Notes under the pieces: generated by a model
The model's input: only the letters and a program-made list of their open reading frames with translations
Databases searched by the model: none
What the model was told of the DNA's origin: nothing
Part shown: positions 1 to 9,941 of the stretch, in pieces
Numbering within the stretch: position 1 is the stretch's first letter
Layout: every line of letters starts with the position of its first letter
Position numbers and translations under genes: made by a program
Assembly: GCA_963828705.1 (NCBI GenBank)
Contig: CAWHGA010000025.1
Location: 70,534-134,533, forward strand
Source of the DNA: CAWDJT01 sp963828705
GTDB lineage: Bacteria; Desulfobacterota; Syntrophobacteria; Syntrophobacterales; Syntrophobacteraceae
DNA: 64,000 nucleotides
Reading direction: 5' to 3'

Positions 1-649
1 ATGTTGAGTAAGTCTCCAGCATCCGCAGCATTTCTTGGATCCCTTTGCGCGGAATAATGATCCCTTCTTCGATGGGTAGCCCTGCAAGCCTGTCTGAAGC
101 AACCTCAACGTAGGCCAGACGGTGACCATCCGAACCAACGAAACGATGAGTCTTATTGGGCGTGGCATGCAAGAAAAGGCCAGAAATGCTGAAAGCGTCT
201 TCTTCAGATGGAATGACGAAGTGAGTCTTGGACAGACATTCCTTCAAGTCAGACTTCTCGAAAGGAAAAAACTGAGCGTTTTCGTAGAAAACCAAATATG
301 GAAAGTCTTCCACCGGAATGGTACTCAATTCAAAGTAGGATCTGCCGGCACGGACTGCCAGTCGCTCATTGGGCAGGGTATGCAATGATATCGTGTCTAT
401 GGAAATTTCTTTAACAATTTCCAATAGTTTTTTTGCAGAAACGGTGGTCCCCCCCCCTTGTTCAATGTCAGTTTCGAAGTGGGTGCGATAGCTGAGTTCC
501 AAATCGGTTACGGAAAAGGAAAGTCTCCCTTCAGTTGAGGCCTGCAGGAGGACGTTGGCAAGGACTGGCATATTGGATTTTCTTTCTGCAATTCCCTGCA
601 ATTTTTGCAGAACTTGTACCAGGGTACCTCGATGGATCTGCAGTTTCAT
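1..649 (-). CDS. dnaN: DNA polymerase III beta subunit (sliding clamp), N-terminal part
   Basis: Translating the minus strand from the ATG at 649 gives 216 residues before the window edge, so the C-terminal part lies outside. The protein opens MKLQIHRGTLVQVLQKLQGI and continues with the usual beta-clamp signatures: a 'RKSNMPVLANVLL' segment, 'VTDLELSYRT', 'SAKKLLEIVKEI', 'LAVRAGRSYFELS', 'EDFPYL' and 'GSDGHRLAYVEV'. This covers domain 1 and most of domain 2. The clamp encircles DNA and tethers the replicative polymerase. A strong sigma-70 promoter lies 74 bases upstream. dnaN is not preceded by dnaA here; the upstream neighbour is the divergent fhs. No shift was seen in this part. Recognition is from the sequence itself and is confident. 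Confidence 0.93.
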   Translation of the reverse strand, partial: MKLQIHRGTLVQVLQKLQGIAERKSNMPVLANVLLQASTEGRLSFSVTDLELSYRTHFETDIEQGGGTTVSAKKLLEIVKEISIDTISLHTLPNERLAVRAGRSYFELSTIPVEDFPYLVFYENAQFFPFEKSDLKECLSKTHFVIPSEEDAFSISGLFLHATPNKTHRFVGSDGHRLAYVEVASDRLAGLPIEEGIIIPRKGIQEMLRMLETYST

Positions 650-722
650 GACCTTCGTCCTTGGTGGGGGTATGGGGTGATTGTTTTGATTTTGATTAGT
701 TTTTAGGTATCTAAAGATAATC

Positions 723-751
723 ATCATAATAAAAGACGGTCGATTTGTCAA
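723..751 (-). promoter_or_regulatory. sigma-70 type promoter for dnaN
   Basis: On the minus strand there is a perfect -35 TTGACA (746-751), a 17-base spacer and TATGAT (723-728) as the -10 box. It points at dnaN, whose ATG is about 75 bases further on. Spacing and boxes are near consensus. Confidence 0.75.
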
Positions 752-992
752 AAACTAGCCAACTAATCGTTTTTTGTTGTAATTACTGTCAACATTCCGT
801 TGTCAAAGAGTGAACAATTCTGACGCAGGTTTTGATCACTGGAAAGTTGAGCAAGGTTTGTTGACAAGTCGTGAACCGCGCTTAAACCACTTGCGAACAA
901 GCAAGGGTAAATTGCGCTCAAGAAAGGTTTTTGTCGAAACACCATGCATTTCTCATTGTCAGCTGACCAGTTAGGTCTACAACCTTTTGTGC

Positions 993-1021
993 TTGACAAA
1001 AAGTGTGGTGTCACGTAACTT
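993..1021 (+). promoter_or_regulatory. possible promoter for fhs, inside the 655-base dnaN-fhs intergenic region
   Basis: TTGACA at 993-998 is followed after 17 bases by TAACTT, a weak -10 box. It lies about 285 bases before fhs. The rest of 650-1304 is AT-rich and holds several further TTGACA-like hexamers. I found no cluster of DnaA boxes (TTATCCACA-like), so an origin cannot be claimed, and no convincing gene. Confidence 0.35.
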
Positions 1022-1304
1022 CGCCCTGTATTTTCATGTGAAAAAAAGATCTTGAATGCCGACAAAGGTATGGATTTCTTCAGGATTTCCGGGAAAATCA
1101 AGATGTTTTTCACATTCATGGATTGAATGGTTCTTTTAATTTCATGGCCATCCTTTCTTCATCCCTTTCCGCTGCGCGCATTTCGCTTTTCGGTTGCTCA
1201 TCTTCCAGGCCGGGAACAGAGGAGGAGGTGATTGACCAGTACCATCACTAATCGTTTGAGTGTAACAGATCCCCAACAAAAACAAAAATGAACGGAGGAA
1301 AACA

Positions 1305-3069
1305 ATGCCTTACGATGCGACTAAAATGATGGATTGGCAGATTTCAGAAGAAGCAGAAAAGAATATGCCCACCGTCGAGCAATGGACGGAAAAGCTGGGT
1401 TTAAAGAAAGACGAAGTTCTCCCCATGGGTCGGCTGTGCAAGCTGGACTTCATGAAGATGATGAACCGTCTCAAAGACAAACCGGACGGCAAGTATATCG
1501 AAGTCACCGCCATCACTCCGACTCCTTTGGGCGAAGGCAAAAGCACCACCTCCTGCGGTCTCATGGAAGGTCTTGGCAAGCGCGGTGTCAATGTGGGCGG
1601 CTGCTTGCGTCAGCCTTCCGGCGGCCCGACCATGAACGTCAAGGGAACGGCGGCCGGCGGCGGCAACTCCCTCCTGATCCCCATGACCGAGTTCTCGCTG
1701 GGCCTCACGGGCGACATCAATGACATCATGAACGCCCACAACCTGGCGATGGTGGCCATGACCGCGCGGATGCAGCATGAGCGCAACTACAACGACGAGC
1801 AGCTGGCCCGGTTGACCAAGATGCGCCGTCTCGATATCGACCCCACCCGCGTGGAAATGGGCTGGATCATGGACTTCTGTGCTCAGTCGCTGCGCAACAT
1901 CGTCATCGGCATGGGCGGCCGTCAGGACGGCTTCATGATGCAGTCCAGGTTCGGTATCGCGGTGAGCTCAGAAATCATGGCCATTCTGTCCATCGTGAAC
2001 GATCTGGCCGACATGAAGAAACGCTTCAACGAAATCACGGTGGCCTTTGACAAGACCGGCAAGCCGGTGACCACGGGCGACCTGGAAGTCGGCAACGCTA
2101 TGACCGCTTTTATGCGCAATGCCATCAACCCGACCCTGATGTGCACGGCCGAATACAACCCCTGTATGGTCCATGCCGGTCCGTTTGCCAACATCGCCGT
2201 CGGCCAGTCTTCCATCATCGCCGACCGCGTCGGCCTCAAGATGTTCGACTACCACGTGACGGAATCCGGTTTCGCAGCCGACATCGGCTTCGAGAAGTTC
2301 TGGAACGTGAAGTGCCGCTACAGCGGTCTGAAGCCGCATGTGTCGGTGCTCACCACCACCATCCGCGCCCTCAAGATGCACGGCGGCGGCCCCAAAGTGG
2401 TGGCCGGTATCGCTCTGCCCGATGCTTACACCAAGGAAGACCTGGGGCTCCTGGAAAAGGGCGTGGCCAACATGGTCCACCACATCAACACCATCCGCAA
2501 GTCCGGTATCAACCCGGTGGTCTGCATCAATGCCTTCCATACCGACACCAAGGCCGAAATCGCCCTGGTGCGGAAGCATGCTGAAGCGGCCGGCGCCCGC
2601 TGCGCCCTGTCCGAACATTGGGCCAAGGGTGGTGAAGGCGCTTTGGAATTTGCCGATGCCGTCATCGATGCCTGCAAGGAAGACAACGAGTTCAAGTTCC
2701 TCTATCCGCTGGAAATGAAGCTGCGTGACCGCGTGGCCATGGTGGCCAAGGAAGTCTACGGCGCCGACGGCGTGGCCTGGACTCCCGGAAGCCGAAGCCA
2801 AGGCCAAGATGCTGGAAGCCGATCCCAAGTACGCCGACTACGCCACCATGATGGTGAAGACCCACCTCAGCCTGACCCACGATCCGGCCGTCAAGGGCGT
2901 GCCCAAGGGCTGGACGCTTCCCATCCGCGACGTTCTGATTTTCTCGGGCGCCGACTTCCTGTGCCCGTGTGCCGGTACCATCAGCCTGATGCCCGGAACT
3001 TCGTCCAACCCGGCGTTCCGTCGCGTCGACGTGGATGTCAATACCGGCAAGGTGAGCGGACTGTTCTAG
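1305..3069 (+). CDS. fhs: formate-tetrahydrofolate ligase (frame broken by one +1 shift)
   Basis: ATP-dependent ligation of formate to tetrahydrofolate gives 10-formyl-THF. This is the entry step of the methyl branch of the Wood-Ljungdahl pathway, or C1 supply when run in reverse. The N-terminal part shows the FTHFS P-loop region 'TPLGEGKSTT' (residues about 67-76) and conserved 'RQPSGGPTMNVKGTAAGGG'. A strong ribosome site, GGAGGA, precedes the ATG. At about 2788 the frame changes: 'actcccggaag' has one C too many for 'actccggaag'. With that base removed, the rest reads on as '...TPEAEAKAKMLEADPKY...' to '...VDVNTGKVSGLF' and stop, giving 587 residues. That is normal for monofunctional FTHFS. 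I infer a consensus error rather than a pseudogene. folD follows in the same direction. Confidence 0.93.
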
Positions 3070-3117
3070 TCAGTCAGTTCGGTCATCCTGCGGACAATTC
3101 ACAATCAGACAGTAAAG

Positions 3118-3147
3118 GGCAGGGCAGATCATGTCCTGCCTTTTTTT
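3118..3147 (+). terminator. Rho-independent terminator or attenuator between fhs and folD
   Basis: Stem GGCAGG (3118-3123) pairs with CCTGCC (3135-3140), followed at once by seven T. It sits 14 bases before the folD start and overlaps the folD leader, so it could lower folD expression relative to fhs. Confidence 0.6.
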
Positions 3148-3160
3148 CAAGGAGGAAAAA

Positions 3161-4053
3161 ATGGCGGCCAAGTTACTCAAAGGGGCCGAAGTGGCCAAGG
3201 AAATCCGTGCGGAGCTCAAAATGGAAGTTGACCATATTAAGGCCAAGTACGGTGTGGTTCCCGGCCTGGTGACCATTCTGGTGGGTGAGAACCCGGCATC
3301 GCAGAGCTATGTCCGTGCCAAACAGAAGACCGCTCATGAACTGGGTTTCTATTCGGTTCAAGACAATCAGCCGGCGGATCTGGCCGAAGATAAGCTCCTG
3401 GCGCTCATCGACAAGTACAACAAGGATCCCAAGATCGACGGTATCCTGGTGCAGTTGCCGCTGCCCAAGCACGTCAATGAAAACAAGGTGCTGCTGGCCA
3501 TCGATCCCAGGCAAGGACGTGGATGCTTTCCATCCGGTCAATGTGGGCAAGCTGATGATCGGTGAACCGGATTTCCTGCCCTGCACGCCGGCTGGTATTC
3601 AGGAACTGCTGATTCGTTCCGGAGCTGAAGTGTCCGGAGCTGAGGTCGTGGTGGTGGGTCGTTCCAATATCGTGGGCAAGCCCATCGCCGTGATGCTCAT
3701 GCAAAAGGGCAAAGGCGCCAACGCCACGGTGACCGTCTGTCACACCCGTACCAAGGACGTCAAATACCACTGCAAGACGGGCTGATATTATCATTGCCGC
3801 CGCCGGCGTGACCGAATACGTCAAGGGCGACATGATCAAACCCGGAGCGGTGGTCATCGATGTCGGCGTCAACGAAGTCGGTCAGACCGCTGACGGCAAG
3901 CGTATCCTCAAGGGCGACGTGGCTTTTGACGAAGCGGTCAACGTTGCCAGCGCCATCACCCCGGTTCCCGGCGGCGTGGGTCCCATGACCATCACCATGC
4001 TGATGAAAAACACCGTGCAGGGCTGCAAAGTGCATCACAACATCAAAGACTAA
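3161..4053 (+). CDS. folD: bifunctional methylene-THF dehydrogenase/cyclohydrolase (two +1 shifts)
   Basis: FolD interconverts methylene-, methenyl- and 10-formyl-THF, the steps after fhs in the same C1 branch. The ATG at 3161 follows AAGGAGG at ideal spacing; an upstream in-frame ATG at 3131 lies in the terminator and lacks a site. Seen are 'VGENPASQSYVRAKQK' (catalytic Lys/Tyr motif), 'DGILVQLPLPKHVNENKVL', 'PCTPAGIQELL', the NADP-loop 'VVVGRSNIVGKPIAVML' and the end 'TPVPGGVGPMTITML'. The frame shifts at about 3511 (AIDP/GKDVDAFHPVN) and about 3778 ('aagacggg' where 'aagcggg' would read KRADIIIAAAG). Removing one base each restores 296 residues, the family length. These are probably sequence errors. 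Confidence 0.92.
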
Positions 4054-4079
4054 GCACACTCCGTACTGCTTGCATTCAG

Positions 4080-4114
4080 AACCCATGGACGCTACTCTCC
4101 ATGGGTTCTTTTTT
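4080..4114 (+). terminator. Rho-independent terminator after folD
   Basis: AACCCATGGA (4080-4089) and TCCATGGGTT (4098-4107) form a perfect 10-bp stem with an 8-base loop, followed by a C and six T. It closes the fhs-folD unit. Confidence 0.9.
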
Positions 4115-4181
4115 GGGTAAGGCTGGTCGCCTCATCCAGTGGCTGAACAAAATCACTGAGTAGATTTGGAACCAAGCATCG

Positions 4182-5984
4182 GTGTCTGATTCAAAGAGCT
4201 CTTTTTCCTGGGCAATTCTTTTTGGTTTGTGGACGGTGATTTATCTGGGCACCGTGGCAACCCCTGCTTTTTTTGACGATGCCGATTCCATCCACGCGGA
4301 AGCTGCGCGGGAAATGGTCCTGCGTGACGATTGGGTGACCCTGCACATCAACAACGGCATTCGTTACCTGGAAAAAGCGCCTTTGATGTATTGGCTGTCG
4401 GCGCTGGCCATTAAAGTCTTCGGCCCGACCGACGGGGCGGTACGCCTGCCGATTGCTCTTTTTGCCGGGTTGCTTACCGTGCTTTTGTATCGCTTCGGCA
4501 GGCGCTTCTGGGGAGAGCGCACCGGGTTCTACACGGCGCTGGTCTACGTTACCAGCCTTGGTCCCTTTGCCTTTACCCGCATCCTGCTCCCAGACGTGAT
4601 GCTCACTTATTTTCTGGCGCTGGCTTTCTATTACTATCTGCAGGTGGTGGCCAAGCCCGAGGCAACATGGCTCCTGGCGGGGCGCTGGGATCTCAGGGTG
4701 CTGGCTATCTATGCCGCTTCTGCCTTGGCGATGTTGACAAAAGGTCTCGTTGGCTGCGTCTTTGTAGGTGGGCTGATTTTTGTTCACCTTTTCCTTACCG
4801 GCCGCTGGGCGCTGTTGCGCCGTGCCCACGCAGGCATGGGTCTGGTGGTCTTTTTCATCATTGCCGCTCCTTGGCATGTAATCGCGGGAATCCGCAACCA
4901 GGGATTCCTCTGGTTCTATTTCGTCAACGAGCATTTCTTGCGCTACCTTGGGATGCGTTACCCGAAGGACTACGACACGGTGCCTTTGGCGCTGTTTTGG
5001 GTGCTGCACCTGGCCTGGTTGTTTCCCTGGAGTATCTTTCTGTGGGGATTGCGGCGGAGTCTGCCGCGCTGGTGGCAGGAAAAGGACCCGCTCGGGCAGG
5101 TCCAACTGTTCATATTTGTTTGGGTGCTGTTCATCATTGTCTTTTTTTCGTTTTCAACCTCGCAGGAATACTACACCTTCCCCACCCTTCCAGGATTTGC
5201 CTTGCTGCTGGGGCAGGTGCTGGCGCGGTTGGAGACCAGCGCCGGGGAGCGCGATCATGGCAAGGCCGTGGCCAGTCTGGCGTTCCTGGCGGTTTTGGGT
5301 GCGGTGGTCGGCACCGGCCTGCTGGCTTTGGCCTGGATGGGAAGAAGCGGGATTGCGACCAACGATCTCACCGGGACACTCACCTGGAACCCCAGCAGCT
5401 ACGCGTTGTCCTTCGGCCATTTCCAGGATTTGACCCCGGCCACCTTTGGCCGCCTCTTCTGGCTGGTGCTGGCAACCGCGCTGTTGTTTTTCTTTGGGCC
5501 GCTGCTGGCCTGGGCAACCGCCCGGATTGCGGCGATCAACCAGGATTGGCGCCTACCAACCATCTTTCTGGCACTGACCATGGCCGGCTTGCTGCACTGC
5601 TATCATTCCGGTATGGTGGCCTTTGAGCCGGTGCTCTCGTCCAAAAGCCTGGCTGAAGCCATTTTGCGCGAATACCGTCCGGGTGATCAGATCGTCATCA
5701 ATGGCCGGTACGAAGTGGGTTCCTCCATCAATTATTACACGCAGAAACCGGTCAACATCCTCAACGGCCGCATTGGCAACCTCTGGTTCGGGTCGTTCTT
5801 TCCCGATTCGCACCTGACCTTTTACGACGATGCGAGTTTTATCGGGGTCTGGGAAAGCGATAAGAGGGTTTTTTTCTACAGTGAGGGCCCAGTGCTGCAG
5901 GCTTTCCTCAAGCGCCACCGGGAGTTTTCGTATCGAGTCTTGGCGGCGGGGGGGGGCAAGCAGATCCTGGTAAACTGGCCATGA
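4182..5984 (+). CDS. ArnT/PMT-like membrane glycosyltransferase (GT39 type)
   Basis: 600 residues from a GTG start with a weak ribosome site. The first loop carries 'FFDDADSIHAEAAREM', matching the acidic (D/E) motif after TM1 of lipid-linked-sugar glycosyltransferases such as ArnT. It is followed by 'YLEKAPLMYWL' and 'RLPIALFAGLL', the usual ArnT continuation. About 11-12 hydrophobic segments follow, then a soluble C-terminal domain of about 120 residues. The family moves a sugar from polyprenyl phosphate to lipid A, protein or another acceptor on the periplasmic face; acceptor and sugar are unknown here. The stop overlaps the ATG of the next gene, a paralogue. Codon use looks like the neighbours. 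Confidence 0.85.
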   Translation: MSDSKSSFSWAILFGLWTVIYLGTVATPAFFDDADSIHAEAAREMVLRDDWVTLHINNGIRYLEKAPLMYWLSALAIKVFGPTDGAVRLPIALFAGLLTVLLYRFGRRFWGERTGFYTALVYVTSLGPFAFTRILLPDVMLTYFLALAFYYYLQVVAKPEATWLLAGRWDLRVLAIYAASALAMLTKGLVGCVFVGGLIFVHLFLTGRWALLRRAHAGMGLVVFFIIAAPWHVIAGIRNQGFLWFYFVNEHFLRYLGMRYPKDYDTVPLALFWVLHLAWLFPWSIFLWGLRRSLPRWWQEKDPLGQVQLFIFVWVLFIIVFFSFSTSQEYYTFPTLPGFALLLGQVLARLETSAGERDHGKAVASLAFLAVLGAVVGTGLLALAWMGRSGIATNDLTGTLTWNPSSYALSFGHFQDLTPATFGRLFWLVLATALLFFFGPLLAWATARIAAINQDWRLPTIFLALTMAGLLHCYHSGMVAFEPVLSSKSLAEAILREYRPGDQIVINGRYEVGSSINYYTQKPVNILNGRIGNLWFGSFFPDSHLTFYDDASFIGVWESDKRVFFYSEGPVLQAFLKRHREFSYRVLAAGGGKQILVNWP

Positions 5985-7846
5985 CATCAGGTAACGCCGT
6001 AATGGACTATTTCCTTCTGGAAAGGGCTTATTTCCTGGTCTCGCCATCTGGACCAAAGAGGGTTTCCGAGTTCACCAAGATTGGACAACTAATCCTTAGT
6101 TTGGCGCGACATCCTCTCTTTTGGGTAGCGTTGGCGGCCTTGCCGCTACAATCTGCCCATCTGGGTGGACCCGGTTTGCACGATGGCGAAGCAATGTACG
6201 CCGAAATCCCGCGTGAAATGAGAGTGGACGGGGCCTGGATCACGCCGCGCCTCAACGGCAGCCGCCATTTTGACAAACCGCCGCTGATTTACTGGATGAT
6301 CGGCATCACGCAGCACCTGCTGGGTGAAACAGAAGCGGCTGCACGCCTCTGGTCGGTCTTGGCATCATGTGCCACCATTGTTCTGGTGGGCGGTATTGGG
6401 CGCAGCTTATACGGTGAACGGGCCGGATGGGTAAGCGCCCTGATCTACGCCACGAGTTTGGGGCCTTACATTTTTGGAGGGCAGGCCCTGACCGATCCGC
6501 TCCTGATTTTCTTGATCGCCCTGGCCATTCTTAGTTATCTCCGGGGTTACGTATTCCCCAAAGACAAAAACAGCTTCTGGCCCTGGTTGATGTATGGCAG
6601 CCTCGGCCTCAGCCTGCTCACCAAGGGCATTGTCGGTCTCGGGCTGCCAACTGCAATAATCGGTTTGCATGTGCTGTTAAGCGGCCGCCTGCGTGTTTTT
6701 CTCTCCTGGCGGCTGCTTGCTGGGCTTGGCGTGGTCGCCATCATAGCGGTTCCCTGGTTTGTCGCGGTGGCTTCCGCCAACCCGGATTTTCTGGACTATT
6801 TTTTCATTCACGAGCATTTGCAGCGGTTCACCGGAGAGCGTTTTCCGCGCCATGAATTTCTTTCCCTGCCGGTTTTCTTGACTCTAACCCTAATTTGGAC
6901 ATTTCCCTGGGTGCCCATGGTGCCTCAGGCACTGAAATGCGCCGCCCACCGCCTGGTGCGGAGCGGTTTGCGGCAGAGCGCGGATCTGCTGCCGCTGCTC
7001 TGGCTGACCATCGTTATCGGTCTTTTCTCCGCTTCGAGTTCCCGTCTGGAGTACTATTCACTTCCGGCCATACCAGCCTTCGCGCTCTTACTCGGGAAGC
7101 TTTGGGGTGACCTGCTTGAAGATGGACCCGACCGGCCTTCTTATCGTGGCTTTTTGATAGGCTTTGGGATCATGTCCGTCATCATGGTGAGTGCTGCCCT
7201 GGCGTCCTACGTCATCCTGGGACCGGGAAAGAACGTGGTATTCCAGGCCTTTGCCAGTTCCTGGCCGACTGCCGGCTGGACCGGTGGCGCTGAGCAGGTT
7301 ATCGCCCTCGATCGGATCCGCATTCCAACTTTGGCAGCCATGGCAGGTGCAGCCATTTTCACCACCGGCGCACTGGTGGCGTTGTTCCGCTCGCGTCCCG
7401 GTTTGGCCTGCGGTCTTCTGGCCGTCATGATGGTGCCGCTCTTCTTGGCGGTGCAATGGGGTTTTATGGTTATGGAACCATTTATGTCGGCGCGGCCGCT
7501 GGCCGAGATCGTGCGACGCAACGCCGGGCCAGAGGACATCATCGTAACTGAGGAACCCCCGGAATACATGTGGATTGGCGGAATTACCTATTACACCAAG
7601 CGTATGGTGTACGTTTTGAAGAATCCCGAATATGCAGGCATTCCGCCGCAACATCGGGAACCAGCGGCTAGATTTCTGGACTGGTCAGGTCTTGAGGCCC
7701 TTTGGAAATCCGGAAGGCGAGTTCTGATGGTCACGGATCCGGACAAGAAAGCTGATTTCGAAGCCCTGCTATCAAGGGCAGGTCCGGTCCGGATCGTCGG
7801 GCAATGCGCCAGGGGTGTGGTTTTTGGTAACTCATCGGAGTATTAG
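5981..7846 (+). CDS. second ArnT/PMT-like membrane glycosyltransferase
   Basis: 621 residues; the ATG overlaps the previous stop (ATGA), indicating translational coupling. The first 45 residues are poorly conserved, so a later start is possible. After TM1 it has 'GPGLHDGEAMYAEIPREM', then 'FDKPPLIYWMIG' and 'RLWSVLASC', the same motif order as the upstream gene. Multiple membrane segments and a C-terminal domain with 'ITYYTKRMVYVL' (the first copy has 'INYYTQKPVNIL') show the two are paralogues. I infer two lipid-linked sugar transferases working on related acceptors, perhaps lipid A or an exported polymer. Confidence 0.85.
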   Translation: MTSGNAVMDYFLLERAYFLVSPSGPKRVSEFTKIGQLILSLARHPLFWVALAALPLQSAHLGGPGLHDGEAMYAEIPREMRVDGAWITPRLNGSRHFDKPPLIYWMIGITQHLLGETEAAARLWSVLASCATIVLVGGIGRSLYGERAGWVSALIYATSLGPYIFGGQALTDPLLIFLIALAILSYLRGYVFPKDKNSFWPWLMYGSLGLSLLTKGIVGLGLPTAIIGLHVLLSGRLRVFLSWRLLAGLGVVAIIAVPWFVAVASANPDFLDYFFIHEHLQRFTGERFPRHEFLSLPVFLTLTLIWTFPWVPMVPQALKCAAHRLVRSGLRQSADLLPLLWLTIVIGLFSASSSRLEYYSLPAIPAFALLLGKLWGDLLEDGPDRPSYRGFLIGFGIMSVIMVSAALASYVILGPGKNVVFQAFASSWPTAGWTGGAEQVIALDRIRIPTLAAMAGAAIFTTGALVALFRSRPGLACGLLAVMMVPLFLAVQWGFMVMEPFMSARPLAEIVRRNAGPEDIIVTEEPPEYMWIGGITYYTKRMVYVLKNPEYAGIPPQHREPAARFLDWSGLEALWKSGRRVLMVTDPDKKADFEALLSRAGPVRIVGQCARGVVFGNSSEY

Positions 7847-7870
7847 CCAAAAGGTTCAGGTGAACCAGCC

Positions 7871-8617
7871 ATGATCACGATTGTCGACGGTGCTGTTCCT
7901 GAATTTATGGAGATTCCTCTGGCGGACGGGTCGCTGGCGGCCTTGGTGCATCTGCCGCCACGGCTTCCCGCTCCGACCGTGATCTGTTGCCATGGACTGC
8001 TCAGTTCCAAGGACAGCAGTAAGTTTGTCACTATCTGCGAGGAGCTGTGCCAGGCTGGGTTTGCCGCGGTGCGCTTCGATTTTTCGGGTTGCGGGGCCAG
8101 CCCCAGGGCTGCTGAACCCACCCTGCTCGCCACCCGGAGCCGCGACCTGACCACGGTGATGGCTCACATCCGGCGCCAGACCTGGACTAACGGTCAGGTG
8201 GGGCTCCTGGGTTCCAGCCTGGGTGGTTACTTGGCGCTGCAGGTGGCGGCCCAATCGACTGGAGGTGCCATCGAGGCTGTCGTTTGTTGGGCCACACCCT
8301 TCGATCTGGCCCGGCTTCGAACCGCCCTGGAGCAGGAAGGCCGGCCGACCGGTGCCTCAGCGGCCCTGACCGTGCTGGGTGAACCTCAGGATTTAAGCGC
8401 TCTACCACCCCTATCATCGGTTCTGGTTGTGCATGGTGAGCAGGATACCACCGTGGACTGGCAGGAAGCCGTGCAGATTTATCGCCGTTTGGCCGATCCC
8501 AAACAGTTGCTGCTTTTTGAAAAGGCCGACCATCGGTTTCTCGATCCAGCCTGCCGCCGCCTGGCCATAAGAGCCAGCGTAGACTGGTTCCGCTCGCACC
8601 TGGCCGGTTCAGCTTAG
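7871..8617 (+). CDS. alpha/beta-hydrolase, acyl-peptidase/esterase-like
   Basis: 248 residues with the alpha/beta hydrolase plan. An 'ICCHGLLSSKDSSKF' stretch holds the oxyanion HG. 'VRFDFSGCGAS' follows, then the nucleophile elbow 'LLGSSLGGYLAL' (G-S-S-L-G). The acid is in 'VVHGEQDTTVDW' and the catalytic His in 'FEKADHRFLDP'. There is no signal peptide, so it is probably cytoplasmic. It starts 25 bases after the glycosyltransferase pair and may share its transcript. The substrate cannot be read from the sequence. Confidence 0.8.
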   Translation: MITIVDGAVPEFMEIPLADGSLAALVHLPPRLPAPTVICCHGLLSSKDSSKFVTICEELCQAGFAAVRFDFSGCGASPRAAEPTLLATRSRDLTTVMAHIRRQTWTNGQVGLLGSSLGGYLALQVAAQSTGGAIEAVVCWATPFDLARLRTALEQEGRPTGASAALTVLGEPQDLSALPPLSSVLVVHGEQDTTVDWQEAVQIYRRLADPKQLLLFEKADHRFLDPACRRLAIRASVDWFRSHLAGSA

Positions 8618-8720
8618 GAAAGAGCGCATTTTTCTGAACATTTGCCGTCCGTCCCGATCATCTGCTACACTCCCAGTGCACCCACTGACGTCCAGCACTT
8701 TCTCAAAGGAGGAATGGCGC

Positions 8721-9806
8721 ATGCTTCCAAGATTCGGTTATCTCTTGTTGGTTGGCGTTTGTCTTGGGTTGATGTCGTTTGATGCCAGCCCGGTTTTGGC
8801 GCTCACTGATGATGAAACCAACAATATCGAACTTTACCAGCGGCTGGCGCCCGGTGTGGTCAATATCACCAGCACGGTGCTGGAACGGGATTTCTTTTTC
8901 AATGACGTACCGCGACAGGGAGCTGGATCGGGGTCCATCATCGACAAACGCGGCTACATTCTCACCAACCATCATGTCATCGAAGACGCGCGCAAGCTCG
9001 AAGTCACCCTGGCCAACGGCAAGAAATACCCGGCGGAATTCATCGGTTCGGACCCCGATACCGACCTGGCGGTCCTCAAGATCAAGGCCTCGACTGGCGA
9101 ACTGACGGTGGTCCCCATGGGGGCTTCGCGCAATCTCCGGGTAGGGCAAAAGGTGCTGGCCATCGGTAACCCCTTCGGCCTGGGGCAAACCATGTCGCGG
9201 GGGATCATCAGTTCCATCGCCCGTACTATCCGGTCCAAATCCGGGGTCCTGGTGGAAGACATCATCCAGACGGATGCCTCCATCAACCCGGGCAATTCCG
9301 GGGGGCCGTTGATCGATTCGTCCGGTAACATGGTCGGGATCACCACGGCTATCTTCAGTCCAACCGGGGCCAGCGTCGGGATTGGTTTTGCCATCCCGGT
9401 GGATACGGCCAAGCGGGTGCTTCAGGACCTGATCGAAAAGGGTCAATACCTATACCCTTGGGCCGGGGTCACCCTGATGACGCTCACGCCAAATGTGGCC
9501 GAAGCCTTGGAACTGCAGGTGGAAAACGGTGCCCTGGTGCTGGAAGTGGTGCCGGGCAGCCCGGCCGAAAAGGCCGGCATGCGGGGTGGTTCCCGTCGGG
9601 TCCAGGTAGGCAATCACATCATCCAGGTGGGTGGGGATGTGATCGTGCGCATGGACGATGAACCGGTCACGGACGCCGACATGGTGATTCGCAAGATCCG
9701 CAAACTCCGCGCCGGAAACAAGGTGCGTTTCGAGGTGGTAAACAACCGTGGAGAACGCCGCGAACTCGCCTTATCTCTGAGCGAGAAACCGGCCACAAAA
9801 AGGTAG
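8721..9806 (+). CDS. HtrA/Deg-family periplasmic serine protease with one PDZ domain
   Basis: The ATG at 8721 is chosen because AAAGGAGGA lies just before it; an upstream in-frame ATG at 8676 has no site. The signal peptide covers residues about 1-28 (ends 'SPVLALT'). The trypsin-like domain carries the triad His85 ('LTNHHVIED'), Asp115 ('TDLAVLKI') and Ser193 ('NPGNSGGPL'). One PDZ domain follows from about residue 255, with 'VVPGSPAEKAGMRGG' and 'IRKLRAGNKVRFEV'. About 361 residues and one PDZ resemble DegS or short Deg proteases rather than two-PDZ DegP. The role is likely envelope quality control. Confidence 0.9.
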   Translation: MLPRFGYLLLVGVCLGLMSFDASPVLALTDDETNNIELYQRLAPGVVNITSTVLERDFFFNDVPRQGAGSGSIIDKRGYILTNHHVIEDARKLEVTLANGKKYPAEFIGSDPDTDLAVLKIKASTGELTVVPMGASRNLRVGQKVLAIGNPFGLGQTMSRGIISSIARTIRSKSGVLVEDIIQTDASINPGNSGGPLIDSSGNMVGITTAIFSPTGASVGIGFAIPVDTAKRVLQDLIEKGQYLYPWAGVTLMTLTPNVAEALELQVENGALVLEVVPGSPAEKAGMRGGSRRVQVGNHIIQVGGDVIVRMDDEPVTDADMVIRKIRKLRAGNKVRFEVVNNRGERRELALSLSEKPATKR

Positions 9807-9941
9807 TCGACGGCCTATTCAAATCCGGTTCTTGGCCCCATGTTCCGCGGGCAAGAGGGTCTTTGCCTGAGACAGAGAAGGCGTTGCTTTGCACACCGGC
9901 GCGCGCTCGCGAGTTGCACCTCACGTTCTTAAGAAAAGGAC

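Noticed and set aside
763..1119. 118-residue minus-strand frame in the dnaN-fhs gap
   Set aside because: No ribosome site, no recognisable domain, and it covers the dnaN promoter neighbourhood; AT-rich chance frame.
650..1304. Replication origin near dnaN
   Set aside because: No cluster of DnaA boxes or repeats was found; the AT-richness alone is better explained by divergent promoters.
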